From Aedes albopictus (taxonomy: Eukaryota > Arthropoda > Insecta > Diptera > Culicidae), in contig NC_085138.1 of NCBI RefSeq assembly GCF_035046485.1, positions 335,441,312 through 335,505,311 of the forward strand: 64,000 bases of DNA, written 5' to 3'. Positions 34,025 to 44,142 of this stretch are shown piece after piece (position 1 is the stretch's first letter; each line of letters opens with the position of its first letter). The notes beneath the pieces were generated by a model, which was not told the DNA's origin, searched no databases, and saw nothing but the letters and a program-made list of their open reading frames with translations. A program made the position numbers and the translations under genes.

Positions 34025-35098
34025 CTAAGGCTTGAACGTGAACGTAGAATCATTTCGTGGATTTTTCATCTGCAAACCTTGAATCACCAAATTCCGCCAT
34101 GTTTGTTCGTCGATGATGTTCTTTGCCGATCCAGAGTCGATCATCATTTGGCAGAAAACGCCGCCTACTCGTACCCAAATGATTTCTTCTCTATCGCTGA
34201 TATCATACAGAAAACTCGTTTGATTTTGCTCCTCCTCTGAATCCTCCTGATGCTGGATCGAATTGATACGCCGCCGTTTTGCGTCCCTGTCCTGGTCTCG
34301 GGCTTGGTCCTCCCTTTTGAACCTCTGGCCGTCCTGTGGAGTTTTACACCGCTTAGCGAAGTGTCCGGTTTTCAAGCACCTATCGCACACCTTGTTCTTA
34401 GCTGGGCATTTCTGATCGTTTGCTGTATGACCTCGCCAGCCGCAACGAGAGCATTCCGATGTAGACTTGGGGGTGTAGCGATTGTTTAGAGGTCGTGATT
34501 TGCTGATGGTGTTCAACGGTAACGGTTGTTCTGCAGGCTTCATTTGGCTCGCTTGGAATTTAACAGAGGAGTAAGAATTGACCATCTTCGTGAGTTCGTT
34601 CAACGTTAGGTTTTCTTTCTCCAACAGCCTTTCCTTTAGATCCGGCGGGGCCAGAAGAATAATCTTGTCGATCACACTGATTTCGGCACTTTCTTCTTTA
34701 GTTTTTCCGAAATTGCATCTCGTTGCATGGTCCGTCAATCTCAGCAGAAACTTCTCCAATGACTCTTCGGGATTTTGCTTCAACATCCAAAAATTGTGAC
34801 GCTCGAATGTTTCATGCTGGCGTGGCGCAAAGTACTCGTCCAGCAGCGTGATAACGTCATCGAAAGGAGTTGCAGTCTCATTTTGCGTTCCAGCGTCTCC
34901 TCCTGGCAGTGAAGCAAATACTTCCTGGACATCTGGGCCTGCCTTGGCGAGGAACATGTACTGCAGCTTCGTTTGGTTGTTTTCTTCATTTGCCAGGGCG
35001 ATATATTTAAAGTTTCGCTTATACTTAATCCATGCATCTCTCACTTGTGTAGTCGGTAGCGCTTTGAAGTTGAATGGTAGGATATTCCATTTATCCAT
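34025..35098 (-). CDS. Gypsy gag with start of protease, 357 aa
   Basis: The frame opens at the ATG at 35098. Residues 1-180 form a capsid-like helical region (with an LLDEYFAPR segment near 85-93). Two zinc knuckles lie at 216-231 (C216, C219, H224, C231) and 238-251 (C238, C241, H246, C251) for RNA packaging. A basic, acidic-tailed linker follows, then the retropepsin active site with D321-S-G. The TAG at 34027-34025 falls inside protease; the same frame continues beyond it, so gag and pol are one frame. The TAG could be a mutation or a readthrough site; its position inside protease favours mutation. Confidence 0.85.
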   Translation of the reverse strand: MDKWNILPFNFKALPTTQVRDAWIKYKRNFKYIALANEENNQTKLQYMFLAKAGPDVQEVFASLPGGDAGTQNETATPFDDVITLLDEYFAPRQHETFERHNFWMLKQNPEESLEKFLLRLTDHATRCNFGKTKEESAEISVIDKIILLAPPDLKERLLEKENLTLNELTKMVNSYSSVKFQASQMKPAEQPLPLNTISKSRPLNNRYTPKSTSECSRCGWRGHTANDQKCPAKNKVCDRCLKTGHFAKRCKTPQDGQRFKREDQARDQDRDAKRRRINSIQHQEDSEEEQNQTSFLYDISDREEIIWVRVGGVFCQMMIDSGSAKNIIDEQTWRNLVIQGLQMKNPRNDSTFTFKP

Positions 35099-36094
35099 CT
35101 TGATCGTTCGAGGGAAAGCCTAAAACAAAATGTTATAACACATCCAATTAGTAATCATATATACTTTTAGTGGTACCCAATAGGCTCTTGGTAATAGCCT
35201 GATATCTATGACCTCAACTATCACAGTGATGCTGTGATCTCAGACATGATCTCGAGGACCATCGCAACAATGTTACGTTCTGAATCTCAATTGTTACCTC
35301 AAGGGTAATTTCAACAATGGTGTTAGCTCCGTCAGACATGGTCTCGAGCAGGCTTGACAGAAACTCCCTCGTGAGAAAATGAGGAAGCGATTTCGGCGAT
35401 TTTCTGAGGAGTGAAAATGAAACTCAGAAATCACAACGCAAATCCTCAACAGCCCCGAGCGCGAGCTTGCCGCGCAGCGAGGAGTTCGTCCAACACTCAT
35501 AATTGCTTGTTGTGTTTCTCACGTCCACTCACACTCAAAAAGCTCTCGCGAGTTCCACTCCCATACAAAGAAAGACTCTCGAGGCGAAAATCACACTCAA
35601 AAACCCGAAATAATCATCGACTCTTTTTTCGTTCCCCTCTTCCTCGCTCAGTTTTTATTGCCTCTCTGTTTGGGTTTCGTTCGCTCCCTCGCGACGAGGC
35701 AAAAGCAAAACACAACTCTATAGCATGTTGCAAAACTCTTTTGAATTCGAGGAGGATTATCAAGCCTGGTCTCGAGGACCATCACAGCAGTGCTGTGTTC
35801 TGAATCTCATAGGTCTCGAAGACCACCACAGTAATACTGTGTTTAATCTGTCAATGGGCCCACAATTCTCAACAACAGTGTTAAAACACAACTAAATACG
35901 CATTTTCTGTTGTTCGTTTTTTTTTTTCTTTGCGTCGACTGGTACCGATAGCACCAGCTATAGATTCTCCTGGCAAGAATGTTTGATAACCTAAAATTTG
36001 CTCATCGCACTTTTTAAACAAGTCATTGCGGCTAAATTTCTTACCAATTCACAATAAATCCACCCACGCTGGATTCACCAGCTCGTCGCCGATT
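35099..36094 (-). other. Gypsy leader with diverged direct repeats
   Basis: Apart from the hAT MITE at 35349-35768, the leader holds two similar segments, 35250-35288 and 35772-35810 (both with CTCGAGGACCATC and TTCTGAATCTCA). The region next to the LTR (36068-36094) holds the primer-binding candidate. Confidence 0.6.
35349..35768. mobile_element. hAT-type MITE, 420 bp, 8-bp target duplication
   Basis: Inverted ends CAGGCTTGA and TCAAGCCTG are flanked by a perfect 8-bp duplication GTCTCGAG (35341-35348, 35769-35776), as for hAT transposons. No transposase ORF. About 95 bp of its end sequence recurs at 40869-40965. Confidence 0.8.
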
Positions 36095-36308
36095 TGTGGA
36101 GATCCGGATTTGTAATAAATCTAAACGTTTTACTCTACAATTCACTTTATTACAGAGCGGCTTTATACGCCATCAAACTAGCACGGTTACTGTGTTTATA
36201 TCCTCTACTTACCAACCTGAGTTCACCGTAGCTTGGTGCTACTCGGTTTCACGCTACTGTAGATTGGCGCTACATTGTCTCGCGCGGTGGTGCATCTACA
36301 TCTCTACA
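36095..36308 (-). repeat. Gypsy 5' LTR, 214 bp
   Basis: It matches 30498-30714 over its full length, with the same TGTGG and CTACA ends. Element transcription would start here towards lower coordinates. Confidence 0.9.
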
Positions 36309-36376
36309 GAGGTTAAGTATGCCTGAAAAATGTAAAGAATGAATCCTTGGTATATTTGTATACTGGAGGCTGTTAA

Positions 36377-36549
36377 GGGGCTGTCCATAAACCACGTGGT
36401 CATGAGGGGGGGGGGGGGGGGGTTCGGCCGATGACCATTTTGTATGGACGAATAAAAAATTTTGTATGGACTAATGACCACGCGGGGGGGGGGGGGGGGG
36501 GGGGTTGAGAAGTCCCAAAAAAATGACTACGTGGTTTATGGACAGCCCC
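36377..36549. mobile_element. Harbinger-type MITE with long G runs, 173 bp
   Basis: Inverted ends GGGGCTGTCCATAAACCACG and its complement, TAA on both sides (36374-36376, 36550-36552). Two G runs of about 18-20 flank a TTTGTATGGAC-containing centre; these could form quadruplexes. Confidence 0.85.
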
Positions 36550-36599
36550 TAACTGTTGTCTACTTTTTCTTTCACAATTCCTGGAAAACTTTCTTTCGT

Positions 36600-36791
36600 A
36601 TGATGCCGAGGACAACCACCTCAACGAAGAAGTTGCAAGCATTGCGAGCGGTGCAAACTCGACTCAAATCGATATTGAAAATGTTAGATAATATTGACGA
36701 TTTTTCCCCTTATCGAACGCGACGATTTGAATCCGTCGCGAGTGAAAGCGTCGCCAGAGTCGTCGCAGCCAATCAGCAGGCGGGAGTCTGA
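36600..36791 (+). pseudogene. BEL/Pao gag N-terminal fragment
   Basis: From the ATG at 36600 the frame reads a short helical, Lys/Arg-rich domain (KKLQALRAVQTRLKSIL) like the start of BEL/Pao Gag, and ends at TGA 36789-36791. The match is to general family layout, so confidence is moderate; the nearby BEL gag remains at 37440-38200 support it. Confidence 0.45.
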
Positions 36792-36913
36792 CGTTTCTCC
36801 GATCTCACTAATACAAACAGCAGCAGAGGTGGTGCTTGATTCGTTGCGATGATTCAGAAATGCCGACTGGAAGTTGGCAGCGCGTTTTGTTATGAAAGCA
36901 ACATACAATATAA

Positions 36914-37080
36914 GGGGTGATGCACAAACTATGTCACGCAAAATTCGACCTTTTTCAACCCCCCTCCCCCCTATGTCACACTTTTTGTATGGGACCTCAA
37001 TATTTTTTCTATGGATCGTCACGCTCTGCAAACCCCCCCCCCCTCCCCCTTAAAGGGTGACGTAATTTGTGTACGACCCC
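36914..37080. mobile_element. Harbinger-type MITE, 167 bp
   Basis: Inverted ends GGGGTGATGCACAAACTATG and ...TTTGTGTACGACCCC with TAA on both sides (36911-36913, 37081-37083). It contains C-rich tracts and TTTTTGTATGGGAC, as in the related copies. Confidence 0.8.
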
Positions 37081-37439
37081 TAAGTACTCAAGTTCTGCAA
37101 TTCAAGTGTTGATTGAGGTTAATAAGTTAGAAGAATTGTAGTATGGCACCTGTTCCTTGTAAGCTATACTTAAGGTAGAATCGCATGAATACTTTCCAGA
37201 AAAGAATCAAGAGTGTGCTAAAACTAAACTAAACTAAAACTAAAGTGTATTGAGCAGTATTTTTCGGTGAAGTCGTCATTGATGAAGCTGGAAGATATCG
37301 CAAGGAACCAATGGCGGTCTTAGGATACGTCGCAGTCACAGTGTATAGTCGTATACGTTGGATCATGTACGGCTCCCAAAGATCAAATTCCAAATTGAGA
37401 AATATTGACGAAAGGTTGAGTTTTCGGGATCTCTGCACA

Positions 37440-38200
37440 ACAATGATCTACTGGTAAGCCGATCTTCCTGACATCGAGAAGTTTTATTACCTGATAGACC
37501 CCTTAGCCATCACAAAAACAACTATCAAGAGGCGTGGGACACTTTTACCAAACGATACAACGACAGTAAATTACTTAAGCCTCACCAGGTTCAAGCACTG
37601 TTCTAGTTTGATGTATAATATGTTGTATAAGGAGTCAACCACGGCACTTCATGCCTTACTGGAAAGGTTTGAAAGAATCGTCCAAAACCCGTATCAGCTA
37701 ATTCAGCCTCAACACTACAAGGATCTTCTATTGGCAAACATAGTAGGCTCTCGTCTTGATTCTGTTAAACCCCGTGGATGGGAAGAATAGTCTGCTACTG
37801 CGATTCAGGATGCCATCAAGGATCTCAGCATTTTTTTTTTTTCAAAAGAAGATTAGGGTATTCGATTTGCTGCCACCCAAAACTGCCGGTCCTAAGGGGA
37901 ATTAGGCCGGCTTCTCCAAGAAGAAATTCTCCTTTCAACGAACAGATCATAATGTGCTTCAAGCAACGAATGGTCGATGTGTGGCTGCAAGAGACAAGCT
38001 TCTTCGCAATCAATCGTTGTGCCGTAAGTTACTGTTTCCGACGTGGACATCAACCTGTAGACTGTTCCTCTCGCTTCGTGTACCACAATTGCAAGGCATG
38101 TTTGTTTTCGGCCGAACAAGAACGGTAGTGCCAAGGAAGGCTCATCGCAAAATCCACAAGTGGAGTCGACTAACACAGCTACTGTCGATCGTATAGTGGT
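37440..38200 (+). pseudogene. BEL/Pao gag, decayed
   Basis: Pieces of gag can be read in shifting frames: HALLERFERIVQ near 37650, a VKPRGWEE-type segment near 37770, and zinc-knuckle remnants with CFRRGHQPVDCSSR at about 38030-38080. The last matches the CX2C-FGRGHxxxDC layout of BEL Gag. The first Cys positions are altered. Several frameshifts and stops are present. Confidence 0.65.
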
Positions 38201-38429
38201 AATCACGTTCAAATGTATGCGTGGCTTTTTTGTAGATGTAGTTGTGAAACTGCAAGGAAAACATTTACTCCTGCCCCGAATGTTAGTTTTATCATTATTT
38301 ACCCGTTCTACCCAATTTGATTTGGTAATATTTGCATATGCAATATGAATGGCCTTTGAACTAGCGTGCATTTTTGTGTGAGGAAAAACTCGCGTTAGTG
38401 TTCGTGTGTTGAAATGTCACTTATCTCTA

Positions 38430-38640
38430 TTGCACACCCAACTACATCTACAGCAGCTGTTTCGATTTCCTTCAATGCAGCACTGCAACGGTTTTCGTCA
38501 GTACTATTGGCTTTAACAGTGGTTTTGGTAGAAGATGATTCAGGTTCTATTTTTCCGGCACGGGCCATACTGGATTCTGGTTTCTAGTTCAACTTCATGA
38601 CCGAAAGTTTGTGTCAGCAATTGAATACTTAACGTAGGTG
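38430..38640 (+). pseudogene. BEL/Pao protease fragment
   Basis: The plus strand contains FPARAILDSGS followed by a stop and then FMTESLCQQL, which is the BEL/Pao aspartic protease active site (DSGS) and following helix. It ends where RTE-3 begins. Confidence 0.7.
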
Positions 38641-39054
38641 TTCGGAACATCGAGCAGCTGCGTAACGTAGAAGTGGCTCAAGACTACGCGCAGCAGTTAG
38701 CAGTGGCCCTACCAACAGAAGAGCAGCTTGGCGCAGCTACACTTGAAGATGGCTGGAGGGACATCCGATTCGCCATAGGTAGTACTCCGGCTACGAATGA
38801 GGCACGTTACAGACAGGCGCGGAACAGGCAGAACTCAGTCTTCCGGATGAAGAAGCGCCAGCCGACAATTGCCGAGATAATCACGGGAATATTATCACGA
38901 GCGAGCGTGAGGTGGTCGAGAGGTGGCGGCAGCATTACGATGAGCACCTCAATGGCGACGTTGCAAGTACCGAAGGTAGCGTGGTAACAGATTTAGGAGT
39001 ATGTGCACAGGATGAAAGACTTCCGGCTCCTGACCTCCAAGAGATTGAGGTGGA

Positions 39055-39514
39055 GGTATTACAAGTTTTATTTTAGTGTTAAATGTTGTATTTTAACTTG
39101 TAAATATTCCCCTTGTATTAATGCACATTTGGCAGAATGGAGGCCCACAATCCTATTTCGATTGCCAATATTCAGGCCGCTTCGGGCCGCGATTAAGTAC
39201 TAGAGATGTAAACCTTTCCCTGGCACAGACTTCAAGTTATAGAACTCTAGTGATGAAACCGGAATCGGAATACCCCCTTAGGATTAGATATTCCTAGACA
39301 AAACTCAAGCTATGAAAGCAATTAATGCTGCGAACAAAAGGCAACCTGCCAGAGAAAATACGATTACAGGATTGACTGATGGACCAACAGCATTAATAAA
39401 ACCTCGTCATATTGTCATCGGAAATTGTTATCCACTGGGGTAACAGGGCAAAATATCTGTTCTGCGTTGTGTTTGTCCAATTGTGATGTCCTAATTCATT
39501 TAAATTATTGCGTT
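39055..39514. other. Unassigned insert in RTE-3
   Basis: This AT-rich stretch replaces or interrupts RTE-3 sequence between the linker and RT. No TIR or tail was recognised. Confidence 0.4.
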
Positions 39515-39792
39515 CATGGGTGAACGCGCTACAACGGATCAGATGTTCGCCATCCGCCAGGTGTTGCAGAAATGCCGCGAATACAACGTGCCCACACATC
39601 ACTTGTTCATCGATTTCAAATCGGCGTATGATACAATCGATCGAGAACAGCTATGGCAGATTTTGCACGAATACGGATTGCCGGATAAACTGATAGATGG
39701 ATCGAGTGATGCGCGTAGTTCGAGTATCAGGGACACTCTCGAGTCCCTTTGAATCTCGCAGAGGGTAACGGCAAGGTGATGGTCTTTCGTGC

Positions 39793-40572
39793 TTGCTGTT
39801 CAACATTGCGTTAGAAGATGTAATAAGAAGAGCGGGGATAAACACGAGTGGGACGATTTTCACGAAGTCCGTTCAGCGGCTTGGTTTCGCTGATGATATT
39901 GATATTATAGCTCGCAAATTTGAGACGATAGCGGAAACGTACATCCGACTAAAGAGTGATGCCAGGCGAATCGGATTAGTCATTAATGTGTCGAAGACAA
40001 AGTATATGATGGCAAAGGGCTCCAGGGAGGAATCACCGCGCCCGCCACCCCGAATTTATATCGACGGTGATGAAATCGAGGTGGTGACCGCCGACAACGA
40101 CACCAGCAGAGAAGTTCAGAGGCGCATTGTGGCAGGAAATCGTGCTTACTTTGGACTCCGCAGAACTCTACGATCGAATAAAGTTCACCGGAACACGAAG
40201 TTAACTATCTACAAATCGCTGATTAGACCGGTCGTTCTCTATGGGCACGAAACATGGACCCTACGTGCAGAGGACCAACGCGCCCTTGAAGTTTTCGAAC
40301 GGAAGGTGTTGCGAATGAACCACGAGCTGCATCAGCTGCTGAGAGAACCAACCATCGTCCATACCGCAAAAATCAGGAGGCTACGGTGGGCGGGTCACGT
40401 CATCAGGATGTCGGATAGCAACCCGACTAAAATGGTTCTCGAGAGCCATCCGACCGGTACAAGAAGACGTGGTGCGCAGCGAGCTAGGCGGGTCGACCAA
40501 GTGGAGGACGATCTGCGGATCCTTCGCAGAGTGCGGAACTGGAGACAAACAGCCATGGACCGAGTGGAATGA
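39793..40572 (+). CDS. RTE-3 RT C-terminal ORF, 259 aa
   Basis: The ATG at 39793 is internal to RT (LLFNIALE region), so this is not a native start. FADD lies at residues 32-35 and the KTKYMMAKGS segment near 69. Near residue 97 a few codons of the FVYLG region appear deleted in frame. The thumb, LIRPVVLYGHETWTL and RWAGHVIRMS follow near 195-205. Upstream, the frame shifts near 39700-39770. Confidence 0.75.
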   Translation: MLFNIALEDVIRRAGINTSGTIFTKSVQRLGFADDIDIIARKFETIAETYIRLKSDARRIGLVINVSKTKYMMAKGSREESPRPPPRIYIDGDEIEVVTADNDTSREVQRRIVAGNRAYFGLRRTLRSNKVHRNTKLTIYKSLIRPVVLYGHETWTLRAEDQRALEVFERKVLRMNHELHQLLREPTIVHTAKIRRLRWAGHVIRMSDSNPTKMVLESHPTGTRRRGAQRARRVDQVEDDLRILRRVRNWRQTAMDRVE

Positions 40573-40649
40573 AGACGGCTACTATGTACAGCAGAGGCCA
40601 CCCCGGCCTTAGCCTGATCGGTAAGTAAGTAAGGAGTTCCATACGTCCC

Positions 40650-41350
40650 AGGGATAGAACAAGCGAGTGAACACAAGGTGACGGCTATGATCAAATCACG
40701 AGTGCCCAATTCCGCGCGTGATAAGGAATTCCTGATCCTACTAAAGGTTACAACAGGCCTACCTACTACGAACATCTAAATTGCATGCTGGGAAACCCCT
40801 AAAGGCTCGGAATTGACGGACCCAACATTTTTGCTTGGTGACCCTAACCGCACGGCTACGAGGGCCGATTTGCGTTGTGATTTCTGAGTATTATTTTTTC
40901 TGCTCAGAAAATCGCCGATATCGCGTACTCATTTTCTCGCAAGGGAGTTTCTGTCAAGCCCGAATATCCGCTTTGATGAATGCTGAGCGTCCCAACTCAA
41001 CACTTTCTTGTAACATGGCGGATACAGATGGTCTAGACTCTAGAGGAAATTTATTATCGCTTCTGGGCTTGTGAAAAAGTCGAGTCTCCCAACAACTACT
41101 CACCAGTAGTGGAAGCAAAGTGCGAGGAGCACTATAGCTCCACAATTAAACGTTGTATGGATGGACGGTAATCAGTCTCCCTCCCAAAAGATGATACCGT
41201 TCTGGCAAGGATAGGCGAATCAAGGGATATCGCTCTCCGCAGCCTCCAAGAAAACTGATACGAGAACCAAGGCTGCGAGAACAATACGAACAATTCATGG
41301 AGGAGTTTTAGGAGCTGGGCCACATGCGCAGGGTGGATGTAGACTAAGGT
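40650..41350 (+). pseudogene. BEL/Pao pol fragment: end of protease region and start of RT
   Basis: After the RTE-3 tail, BEL sequence resumes (ASEHKVTAMIKSRVPNSARD; then a piece after 41080 with CEEHYSSTIKR, ARIGESRDIALRSL and an EQYEQFMEEF...LGHM segment), which matches the BEL RT N-terminus. It contains a hAT-like fragment at 40869-40965 and several stops. Confidence 0.65.
40869..40965. mobile_element. Fragment related to the hAT MITE at 35349
   Basis: About 95 bp match the complement of 35350-35450: TTGCGTTGTGATTTCTGAG and, at the right edge, GGGAGTTTCTGTCAAGCC. Confidence 0.7.
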
Positions 41351-41850
41351 GGCCCACACTTATATGAAAAACAAAAATTTCGAAAAATACCAAGTCTTAC
41401 CTCCTAAATCAGATGTTTTGGACTCCCAGAAGCTACGTTCAAAATTTGAGCAAAATTGGTTGAGCCTAAGGAGGCGCTCAAAACGCTTGAAGTTTGTATG
41501 GGAAATCTTGGCCAAATGTATGCAGAAATTTTAAGTTTTTGAATTTTGCCACTAGGTGGCGCTGTAAGCGTTCAATAATCAAACCTTTTGGTATTATTAT
41601 AGTTGACTATATGCCATACAACTTTGTCGAAGACCGCAAAGTGATCCAACGTCTGTGAAAAAAGTTATACCCTAGGAAAAGTGAGGATAAACTTTATGTT
41701 ATTTTTCCAATACATGTAAAGGAATAATATCAATAATGAAATCTCAATACTTTGCCTCACTTTGCCTAGGGTATAACTTTTTCCACAGTTGTCGGATCAC
41801 TTCGCGGTCTTCGACAAAGTTCTCTGGCACACGCATACCAGGAACCTAAA
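41350..41850. repeat. Palindromic repeat with 65-bp hairpin arms
   Basis: Arms 41623-41687 and 41754-41819 are inverted copies (TTTGTCGAAGACCGCAAAGT against its complement) around a 66-bp AT-rich loop. The left flank includes GCCACTAGGTGGCGCTG, itself a short palindrome (CCACTAGGTGG). It is likely a MITE; outer ends are not clear. Confidence 0.6.
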
Positions 41851-41939
41851 CATTATCGAACTTGCATGAACCTAAAATCTTTTTCCATAGGGTTTCAGCT
41901 TATGGTCTTACCTTTCAGAAAAACCTTTGTTCAAAATAT

Positions 41940-42365
41940 TCTATCGGTAAAAATTGAAATAAATCAAGTTTGAAGATTTTCTATCAAATGAGGTATATTC
42001 AGAGCACAATTTTGTTGATCATCCCGAACTGCAAACAACAAGGCATCGTGCGTGACCTGTCACATACCCGATGGTCTCTTCTTAGTTTTATAAACATTAT
42101 ATTCACTTGTCATTCCTCCAGTATCTGTGTTATATGGTCATCCCAAGGGGGTCTGCCGTGGTTAATTAGTTCATTATTTCTATTTTGTGGGCTTCGTGGT
42201 CATGCATTTAGTGGTGGTAAACATTTAGGTGTATATGTAGTAAGTCATGGAGTGACTCGGAAAAAAAAAAACTTTTCGTGAGACGAAAAATTCCTAACTA
42301 GCTTCTGTGTGTTGTATTGTAATATTCAGTCTGTTCAGCGTCTGGCTGAAGACGGTGTGAATTGC
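41940..42365 (+). repeat. Left arm of a 2.2-kb-spaced inverted duplication
   Basis: This segment reappears in reverse complement at 44143-45005. Shared landmarks include the AAATCAAGTTTGAAGATTTTC start, GTTTGCAGTTCGGGATGATC (as complement), TTAACCACGGCAGACCCCC (as complement) and the CTGTTCAGCGTCTGGC end. Confidence 0.8.
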
Positions 42366-43270
42366 CATATTTGTTTAATATTTTAAGTAACATGAACATT
42401 CACCGGTACGATTTCCACACCAGCCAGCCCACCACCAGCCCTACCGCAATATCGCAGCTTTTTTCATCAGACTTTATTTACGAGGTTAGCTTAAGTTATG
42501 CCATCGTCCTGCTAACAATTGGGTGGAAAACAACTAAGAAGCATTAACGAGGGCAGCAATGTGTGTGTGGTGAGGTACACAGTATACCAGAAGACGAGGC
42601 ACCACCACCAATTTGCTTACAATAAGGTACACTGGATGAAAATTGGATTCTATATTTTCTGACGCTGCAGTGAAATTTTCATAAAGCTACTTCAATTTTT
42701 CACTAAAATACGGATTTCTTCAATAGTAATTTTTTTTTTCACATAACTTATCATAATTTAAAATATGAAATTACTATAAATTTGAAATTTTGACCATAGA
42801 TTGTCAATATAAACTGATGATGAAGTGGTGCAATTTTCAGTCAAAAATATTGATAACTGCCAAAGTTACAAAATATTGAACTTGACGGATTTTGGGAGGA
42901 AAATTTGGCTTCGTTTTTTTGCTACTGAGTACTTGGAGGTCTTGCAGGCGATATGCTAAGCTCATGTATCTGAGAGCTGGCGCGGGCTGCATCAGACGTA
43001 CTCGTACTAGTGGAGGACGCCGAGCGAAAGAGCTTCATCTACACATTTTTGGCGTAGGAAGTCCTTGCACTAGCGTGTGCAGGGATCTTGCTTAGGGGGA
43101 GGGGGTTGGTTAGGTCACAACAATGATGGTGTAATATGTGATCATGGTGCGAAATAGAATCAAGGTGCTACACACAATATGAATTCCCAATATGGGGTTT
43201 CAACATGCTGTGGTGCTAACATCGCCAAGTAATTTTTTTTTATAAAAGTTTTATAAATTGACCAGTTGAT
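42366..43270. other. Unassigned AT-rich sequence between inverted arms
   Basis: No gene recognised; the 67-aa ORF at 42892-43095 has no recognised features. Confidence 0.25.
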
Positions 43271-43282
43271 TATTATCGAGCC

Positions 43283-43315
43283 CTGAAGAAGGTCCGATCT
43301 GAGGACCGAAACGTC
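43283..43315 (+). ncRNA. Hammerhead-core-like hairpin, Penelope-associated type
   Basis: CTGAAGA (43283-43289), one extra A, a stem GGTCC/GGACC (43291-43295, 43303-43307), then GAAACGTC. This is the order of the catalytic core of hammerhead ribozymes, which are known in Penelope-like elements. The extra base and the unresolved outer stems leave self-cleavage unproven. Confidence 0.35.
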
Positions 43316-43615
43316 GGCGAAGATAAGAAACAATCAACGCTAAAACCAAAGACTGCCTAAACCGAAATCCTAAATTGTTAATCTCCAAGTACTTAACATT
43401 GGGATTCTGGAGGAGGCTTGGTAAACGTATCGTATAACTGGCTGTTTGAGTGTCCGACTTTTTGGATGCACTGAATGTTGATTTTTTTGGTTAAGCAGTC
43501 AACACACTCTTCAAATCATTTGGTTAGTTCAACAGACACAGAACGAACAAAGATTTTTCCTTTGAAGATGACAAGATACATTGTCGAAACGTAAAGAAGC
43601 GCATACCAGGAACCT

Positions 43616-44106
43616 AAGTAGGGTGCCTGTACCAGTTATCGCACTACCTAAGAAAAACTATTCCTACAAAAATAAGAAGAAGACCGTCGAATGCCATCGA
43701 TGCATCAAATGGTTGATTAGTCTTCATGCTTTACAGGAAAAATATAAAAACGGGTCCAAAACTACTTTTCGTATTTATTACGGCGTGTGCCAATGATAGG
43801 AACCCTGTACCAGTTATGGCCACCTTTGTTAATTTGGATTCCACTTCGCACCATTTACATGCATTCTTTATGGGATTAGCCATAACTGGTACACTATGGC
43901 GAAATAGGGTGCAAGGATGCCGAAAAATTAAGGAAAATGATTTATTTCTATCATAATTTGAGCAAATTGTGAAGTTTGAATGATTGCAACCATATATTGT
44001 GAACGTGATCTGTTGTTCACGACTTTTTTCTTGTTGATTTGCATCATTAAAGGTTAAAAAATGACTATGGCGAATTTGAGGTACTATAGCCATAACTAGT
44101 ACACTG
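43616..44106. mobile_element. Insert with four GTACCAGTTATGGC-type motifs
   Basis: Comparison with 41834-41890 shows that this segment interrupts GGAACCTAA...ATTATC. A 14-bp motif is present twice directly (43629-43642, 43807-43820) and twice inverted (43879-43892, 44089-44102), with the outermost pair near the ends. It looks like a composite MITE. Confidence 0.55.
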
Positions 44107-44142
44107 AGCCTATTATCAAACTTGCATGAACCTAAACTCTTT

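Larger units (their letters stand above)
30498..36308 (-). mobile_element. Ty3/gypsy LTR retrotransposon with both LTRs, inactive
   Basis: Two direct repeats of 214-217 bp (30498-30714 and 36095-36308) bound the element, and GAGGT flanks both sides (30493-30497, 36309-36313), a 5-bp target duplication. On the minus strand the order is gag, protease, RT, RNase H, integrase, as in Ty3/gypsy. A purine-rich tract (AAAAGAACAAACGAGA) adjoins the 3' LTR at 30715-30730, in the position of the polypurine tract. A TCGGCGACGAGC-like primer-binding candidate follows the 5' LTR. Damage: a TAG in protease, an intron-like insert in RT, a frameshift near 32900, a MITE in RNase H, a frameshift near 31100 and a hAT MITE in the leader. 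Confidence 0.9.
38645..40637 (+). mobile_element. RTE-3 LINE, 5' truncated, inserted in BEL/Pao
   Basis: The copy starts in the linker region (QDYAQQLAVALPTEEQL), continues to about 39054, is interrupted by unrelated sequence at 39055-39514, and resumes with the TTDQMFAIRQVLQKCREYN region, FADD and the RWAGHVIRM segment. It ends GCCTTAGCCTGATCGG and a short TAAG tail (GTAAGTAAGTAAG), a typical RTE-type 3' end. It separates the two halves of the BEL element. A third RTE family, distinct from RTE-1 and RTE-2; a second copy is at 50298-51720. Confidence 0.8.

Noticed and set aside
34025..34027. Programmed readthrough stop between gag and pol
   Set aside because: The TAG lies within the protease domain after the active site, not at a gag-pol boundary, and the element has other lesions, so mutation is simpler.
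42310..42365. GGCTGAAGACGGTG as another hammerhead core
   Set aside because: There is no following stem-GAAA arrangement; it belongs to the inverted duplication.
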